Shown: one piece after another, positions 58,621 through 64,000 of the stretch
How the letters are laid out: every line of letters starts with the position of its first letter
How positions within the stretch are numbered: position 1 is the first letter of the stretch
DNA from: Pyrocephalus nanus
Taxonomy: Eukaryota > Chordata > Aves > Passeriformes > Tyrannidae
Direction: 5' to 3'
NCBI GenBank assembly: GCA_038380795.1
Contig: CM076280.1
Coordinates: forward strand, 11,830,001 to 11,894,000
DNA length: 64,000 nucleotides
Notes under the pieces: generated by a model
Told to the model about the DNA's origin: nothing
Database searches by the model: none
Seen by the model: the letters and a program-made list of their open reading frames with translations, nothing else
Position numbers and translations under genes: made by a program

Positions 58621-59360
58621 TCCTTAACTGCCCTGCCACTTGAGGCTTTTCTTTCTTCCTTCTTTTTTTTTAAACACAACTTTGTATTATCTGCAAACAT
58701 GTGCAGATGATGTACATGGATTGATTTTTTATGTGAGTGTGTGGGATGGGGTGTGTGTAAATGCTTCAGCACATGTCTTGTGCACAGGAGATGGTTCTGC
58801 AGTTACAGCACCCTGGTTTGAGGTTTTTGTGTGTGTTGCCCTGAAGCAGCTCAGACTTCAAGCATATTGCAAACATCTGCTAATTATTATTTGTGAATAA
58901 AGCTTCAGCTGTAAGCATGCAAAAAATAATACACTTTCTCTGAAATTGAAGTGAGAACGCCCAGGTGGAATCAGTGACATGCTGTGGACACCCACATATT
59001 AGAAATCAGACTGCTGTTGCAAATAAAGGGGAGATAGAGCTTAGGTAAACAAGCAGAGGGTTAAAATCCCTTTACATGACAGGTCTGGAACATAAACATC
59101 ATTTGCAGTGCCCTTGGCCAGCCCACCCAGTCCTGCCCAGCAATCCATTTCCTGGGGACTAATGACACACCATGGCACAGGAGGGTCAGCTACCAATTGC
59201 ACAAAAAAAGGAAAACAGATACACTGCTAAAGGTTTTAATCTGCCTGCAAAATGTGCACATTCCTGCACGAGCTGCACTGTCCCAGGGCACAGGAAGGGG
59301 AATGCTGTGCCCTCTGGGCACTCCCCAGGCTTTGCATCGACCAGAAGAGAGAGGATGAAC
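58621..59360. other. Intergenic sequence with possible old CR1 scrap
   Basis: CAACTTTGTATTATCTGCAA at about 58678-58697 resembles the CR1 RT-region string GTATCATCTGCAAA in reverse sense. It is too short to call firmly. The rest is unremarkable. Confidence 0.3.
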
Positions 59361-59470
59361 AGAGAATCAGAGTCACAGAATCACTTTGGTTGGAAAAGAG
59401 CTTGAAGATTATCAAGTCTGACCATTGGGCCAGTGGCTCCAAGATGCACTGTGTGCCTTCGGCCATGCTG
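59361..59470 (-). mobile_element. CR1 LINE 3'-end fragment on the minus strand
   Basis: It begins with the terminal repeats in reverse (AGAATCAG, AGTCACAG, AATCACTT). The CR1 hallmark TTGGTTGGAAAAGAGCTTGA and GATTATCAAGTCTGACCATT follow. Similarity fades after about 59470. Confidence 0.85.
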
Positions 59471-61640
59471 AAGCAGAAGCACCACAGGGCTGGTGGCATC
59501 AAGAGAAGATGGTCCCTCCTTATCTCTGAGGAAATCTTGCATGGCTGGAGTGTTTGTGGGTAGATAACAACATCCAGCCAACAAAAGCAGCATGGCACTT
59601 GGCTTCAAGTGCTTGGCTAAGAGACTGTGGGGAGCTCCAGGGGAAATCAGCTGTGGGGATGATCTCCTGCTCAGTTCATGCCATGGACAGGCAATGGGGA
59701 ACATGAAAGGGGTTGAATGCTCCTTGTGACTGTCCCTCCTCCCTGCTCAAAAGCTAGACTGAACCTTGGAGTAATAAATACAGCTCTTTTGATTTTAAAA
59801 AGATCTTATTCCAGGCATCTTCTCCACCTAAAATCCTTTCTGAATGAATGCTATGATCAAGAAAGCAAGGAAAAATATGGGGGATTTTATGCCAGGTGAC
59901 TGTAAAGGCTTTGAATGAGACCAACCTCTGCTGCCCCATCCATGTCTGCCCCCTCAGTGGATGTTCCTCCTCCATCCTCCACAGACAGAAGACAGCTAAA
60001 ACCTTGACCAACCTGTGCTGGCCAGCTTGCCCTGAGGAGAGTTTGCCACAGGACCTGCTGCTTGGAAGCATGACCTGAGCTGACCTTCACTTCTGCTGTC
60101 CCATCTCCACAGGCTACAGCTCTGCCCAGATTCCCCAGGCCTCGTGGTGCCTGCACTGCACAAAGGAAAGGCAAGGTGATCTGCTGTGACCTGAGGACAT
60201 GCTTCAAAATCCACCCGTGCTTCCATCCCTACCCCCTTCCTCTGCAGTATGGCATCCAAAATAGATACCAAGAAATGACCTGCCAGGAAAAAAATGGAAG
60301 CCTATAATTATGTTATTGAAAACCTGTTCCATACTGTATTATTTAAGGTTATTTTATTATGATGTTGAGATGAGTTTCTTAAAGAAGAAACTCTGGGTTT
60401 ATTGCGCTCCTCACGGAGAGGAGCCCTGGGTGATTTGATAGCCTATTTGAACAAGAGGGATGCTTTACGAGCCCCTATAAAAACTGATGACCCCACTCAC
60501 ATTTGTATTTAATGAAATAAGGAGGGGCTTTCGTTATGTTTTCAATAACCTTCACTGCTCTCTCCAACCTGCCTCAAATAAAAGCCAGAATCTGCATGTT
60601 TCTGTGCTCAACCCTGGCTGTCTGTAAGGAGGGCACGGGGGGGTCAGCCTGGCTGGTGAGCTGTCCTCCCATCCCTGTGTCCCTGCAGTGCCACTGCCAG
60701 GGCTGTGTCCTGCTGATGGGGATGGTGGGATGGGTGAGAAGTGATGTCCTATTGGAGGAGGATGGCTGGGAGGAATGTTGAGCTGGGAGATGGCTCCAGT
60801 CCTCCTCTGCCTCAGCCTCCCAGGCACCAGTACACGTTTATTTCTAAGTATCTTCCCATTCACAAAATCAAGCTTTTTCATTACACAGTTTTGGTCTGTC
60901 ATAAAACATTAAATGTCTCTGAAAAGTTCCAGTGCTTGGATTCTTCTCATTGCATTAAATAATTGCCTCTGCTGGAAGGATCAGAGGCTGTGCCTGCAGC
61001 CAGTGGCATTGCCTGCCCTGGCTTTGCTGGTGGGAGGTGAGCCCAGCAGTGGCACTGTGGACAGGCAGATCCCAGGTCTAGGGAGAGTCTTGGGTGAGCA
61101 TCTCTTCCCCATCTGGGAGCCTGATAATACAAATATTTAGATGGAAATGATGATGTCCTGGCCTCAGTGCCCAGGGACCCAGCAGTCCCCAGGCTGACAG
61201 CGCAGGGGGACACAGCTCCACGTGAGCAGCAGAGGAGCTACTTGTCTTATGGTCTTCTAAAAAGTGGGGCCTAATTAACTGTAATGGATGGGGCTTTCTC
61301 CATGGAGCTGTCCAGATTTGGACTGTTCCCTGCAGCCAGTACACAGTGAGGTTAATTTAGGATGAATGAAGCAGAGGAAGGGCTGTGGCGGGGGCGGCGA
61401 GGCCGGCGCTGTGACACGATGTCACCGTGGCCACGTCCCACAGCTGCACGAGCCACTCTGTCCCCCAGAGCTTTGAGATCAGGAGGAGGAATCTGGCAGG
61501 GTTTATTAAAGCACATCCAAGCCCTCTGACTTGCATTTGCATTCACAGTTTGATGTAGATGCCACATCAGCAGATGCCTATGAATAAGCTCGAGCAGGGT
61601 TATAGCATCCTGGTGGTGGAGTGATTCAGTGTGATGCCTT
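59471..61640. other. Intergenic sequence, no gene seen
   Basis: GC-moderate with an AT-rich patch at 60295-60365 and a CpG-bearing spot at 61385-61440. No gene or transposon is supported. Confidence 0.4.
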
Positions 61641-62230
61641 GGCAAGCTGTTCTGTAATGGGCTGCAAGTCTGATTTTTACGATCATTGGAATGTAAAGGG
61701 TCAGAATCTTAATCTCCTAATACTGTGTTTTTAACAACATTTACACTTTAACATATTGAAAAATCTCATCTCTTTTTGCAACCCAACATGACAGCACAAT
61801 TCAAAGCGATCAGTGCAGCAGTATATTTTGGTATTTTAAACGTAAATCAACCTGGCTGAAATATTTTTTTTTCACTTCCAGTACTTCTAAAAACCTGGGA
61901 GTTTCTAACTTTAATGTTTCTTATTTGAACCTTTGTATTCAGTGGAATCTCCCACCTGAATAATTCAGCAGCATCGAACAGAGCACAGAATGAAGGCCCC
62001 AGTCCAGCACCTAGCACAGACACAGTGCTTTGTGGGCCACTGCAACAGTAAACCATTACTTGAGGAATGCAAAAAGTTTGAGAATGCAGGTACAGAGAGA
62101 ACTGAATTCTGTATCACCCTGCAAAACTAAGTGACAGGTAATAGGAACACATCAGGAATAAAAACTGTTTTTGTTTTCATGAAACCTTCATCATTAAAGG
62201 GAAGTTTTTTTTTTTCAGAATTTGCAAATC
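61641..62230. other. AT-rich block, candidate conserved non-coding element
   Basis: Repeat-free and AT-rich, most strongly at 61660-61960. T runs lie at about 61866 and 62206. Confidence 0.33.
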
Positions 62231-63379
62231 TTACACAAACTGTTCAGCCCAGGAGCTGCCACTCAGTGCAGGGGTGGCCTGTCCTTCCAGAATAAATGGG
62301 TTTGGTTCATCTCTGGGATGTGGAGGGGTGAAAAAAAGAAGGAAGGTGCTGTTAGGGCTTCCTCATTAGTGATGTCACAGTATCACTCTTTACTCCTTTT
62401 CTGCGCATTTTTTTCTTCTGCACATGAGCTTTGGAGTCGGGGTCTGCTCAGGCTGGAGCACCACCCACAGAACCTCTGTCCCTTCCCACAGCTGCTGCCC
62501 CTCACTGGGACAACCTGGCCTCGTGTCTGACTTTTTATTTCATTAGCAGCTCCTTAACCAGTTTTGCTATTTGCTGGCCTAGATTCCTCTCCGCTCCCAC
62601 GTGAGAAGGGAGCTGGGCATATGGGCTGAACCACAATGATTTGATTCATGGTCTGAAATCATCATTGAACAAGTGTCACAACATGGCATTAGATTAAGAA
62701 CTAAAGCGATGGGCTATGGTGAGTCTGTTCATTAGTATTAATAGAGCTTAATTAGGCACAAGCATGGTGTTGCAGGGAAATGTGAAGGTGGCTGCAGTTT
62801 TCAGGGTGGGAATAAAAAGGTGTTATTCATTAAAGGTGAAAGAAGCCCTTAAGCCTTGTGCCTGCCTCTGAATCCCAGCACAATTCAGGCTCAGAAGTGG
62901 CCTGGCTGGCCCAGGAGCACAAGGGAGTTAAGGACTGGGTCATGTTAAGGAGCCAGAAGAGAGGAATGGAAAGTCCAGACTAAAACCATGAAATCTGGAG
63001 AAAGTCCTGACCTTTGTACGGGGACTGTCTCACAGGGAGAGCCATTCAACACTGACCCATCTGAATGGAGGAGATGACACGTCAGATCAGCTCTTCCAGT
63101 CCCCAGGGAGGGCTGTTAGGAGGGAACAGAGCTCCAAGAACCAAATGAGGGAGACAAAGGGACAGGAACTATCAGTGCCTGCAGGAGCCCATCTCCATGT
63201 GGCACTGGACCAGGTGGCTCTGCCAGGGCTGAGGCTATTTTGCAACCAGGGTAAATATGCATGGATGCATTCAAAGCTTTTGTAGTGATTTCAGTTCTTT
63301 CCTTATCTTCAGCATCCTCCCTCTTGCACCACTTCGCCTCCATTCATGCTGCTCTTTGCTTTATGGTTCTTAGGCCATT
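62231..63379. other. Mixed intergenic sequence with one candidate element
   Basis: 62620-62840 is AT-leaning with ATTAGTATTAATAGAGC, GCTTAATTAGGC and other homeodomain cores and could be a conserved element. The rest shows nothing supported. Confidence 0.33.
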
Positions 63380-63540
63380 TTGCATCTCTCCCCATTTGGC
63401 AACATTAAATTTTATTTACCATATGTCCCTTCTGCTACAAAGATGATAAAATCCTTTGGATTTTTGTTGTGCTGCTGCAAGCTCATTCGGCACTCACCTC
63501 AATTTAGTGTCCTCTGCAAGTGGAGCCAATTTGTTGCTGG
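63380..63540 (-). mobile_element. Probable ancient CR1/L3-type LINE scrap
   Basis: CAACATTAAATTTTATTTAC, followed about 120 bp later by CAATTTAGTGTCCTCTGCAA, fits the order of two conserved CR1 strings read in reverse (AACATTAAATTTCATCTGCC and a GTATCATCTGCAAA-type string). It is too decayed for a readable protein motif. Confidence 0.45.
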
Positions 63541-64000
63541 TCTTCACAGAGGTCCAAGCTGGGACACTGCCAGGCTGTGCTGCAAACCTGCACTCGACCA
63601 CTGCTTCTTTCCCTTGCCAGATACCATCCTCTCAGGAGGTCTTCAACACCTCCATGGTGGCACAGAGCATCGTATGGACTTCTGGCAAAAGGGCCAAGAG
63701 AACTGCCAAGAAAATCCTTTGTACATGGTTATTTTCCCTTTTTTTGTTCATACTCTGTTGAAAATATCTCCCCTTGCTGATTGTTCCAATCAGTGCTGTT
63801 ATACCTGGGGTTAATGTGCATTTCAAGGAGCCCACGATGGCAGAAAAGTGGAGACACAGCCCAGGATTAATACCCAGGGCCAGATGGATTTTGCCCTCGT
63901 TCTGCTCTGACTGTGGTGGGTGGGCTGCCAAGAGGACCCGTCCTGGCCACGTGGAGCCTGATCCCAGCCAGGAGGAGGACAAAACGCATCCTTGGATCCC
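63541..64000. other. Intergenic sequence to the window edge
   Basis: No gene, repeat or motif is supported. Confidence 0.4.

Overview
This window reads as vertebrate, very probably bird, nuclear DNA. At the left edge is the last coding exon of a PBX-family TALE homeobox gene, most likely PBX3, running left to right, followed by about 1.46 kb of 3' untranslated region. The remaining 62 kb or so shows no further protein-coding gene that I can support. The bird assignment rests on CR1 LINE copies with the 8-bp terminal repeats typical of avian CR1, the near absence of other transposon families, and the compact, GC-mosaic sequence with GC-rich minisatellites.

Layout. 1-124 is the end of the last PBX intron, 125-217 the terminal coding exon and 218 to about 1680 the 3' UTR. 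The UTR carries two poly(A) signals and seed matches for let-7, miR-200, miR-181 and miR-15/16 family microRNAs. From about 1685 to 64000 the window is a gene-desert flank in which two textures alternate. One is GC-moderate, repeat-poor filler with short tandem repeats. The other is a series of AT-rich blocks of 150 to 1100 bp, dense in homeodomain cores (TAATTA, TTAATTA). Examples lie at 4.0, 5.1, 5.5-6.0, 7.8-8.3, 9.4-9.9, 15.0, 16.4-16.8, 22.0-22.6, 26.5-27.6, 29.8, 31.0-32.8, 34.5-34.9, 35.2-35.6, 38.0-38.4, 38.9-40.4, 43.8-44.7, 47.6-48.6, 51.1-51.5, 53.2-54.1, 55.5-56.3, 57.6-58.5, 61.6-62.2 and 62.5-62.8 kb. By texture and setting these are candidate conserved non-coding elements (long-range enhancers). 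Conservation cannot be tested from one sequence, so every such call is provisional.

Repeats. Three large tandem arrays stand out: an 18-bp minisatellite (8423-9047), a CCCAT pentanucleotide array of about 690 bp (41984-42676) and an 11/12-bp minisatellite (50297-50652). These arrays produce the longest open frames in the window, and none of those is a gene. CR1 LINE pieces of different ages lie at 14455-14793, 30728-30875, 33736-33920 and 59361-59470. Much older CR1/L3-like remnants lie at 46075-46620, where a reverse-transcriptase motif is still readable, and at about 63380-63540.

Most noteworthy signals: a diverged, same-orientation duplicate of an AT-rich element at about 31.0-31.25 and 31.67-31.92 kb; a 13-bp perfect inverted repeat made of homeodomain sites at 35452-35489; a PBX-HOX site next to a MEIS half-site at 8165-8187, which would suit auto- or cross-regulation of a PBX locus; a MEIS/MEF2/octamer cluster at 44.1-44.35 kb; and a small CpG-bearing, TATA-containing patch at 34.1-34.5 kb that could be an unannotated promoter. 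I found no tRNA, rRNA, CRISPR or bacterial-style operon.
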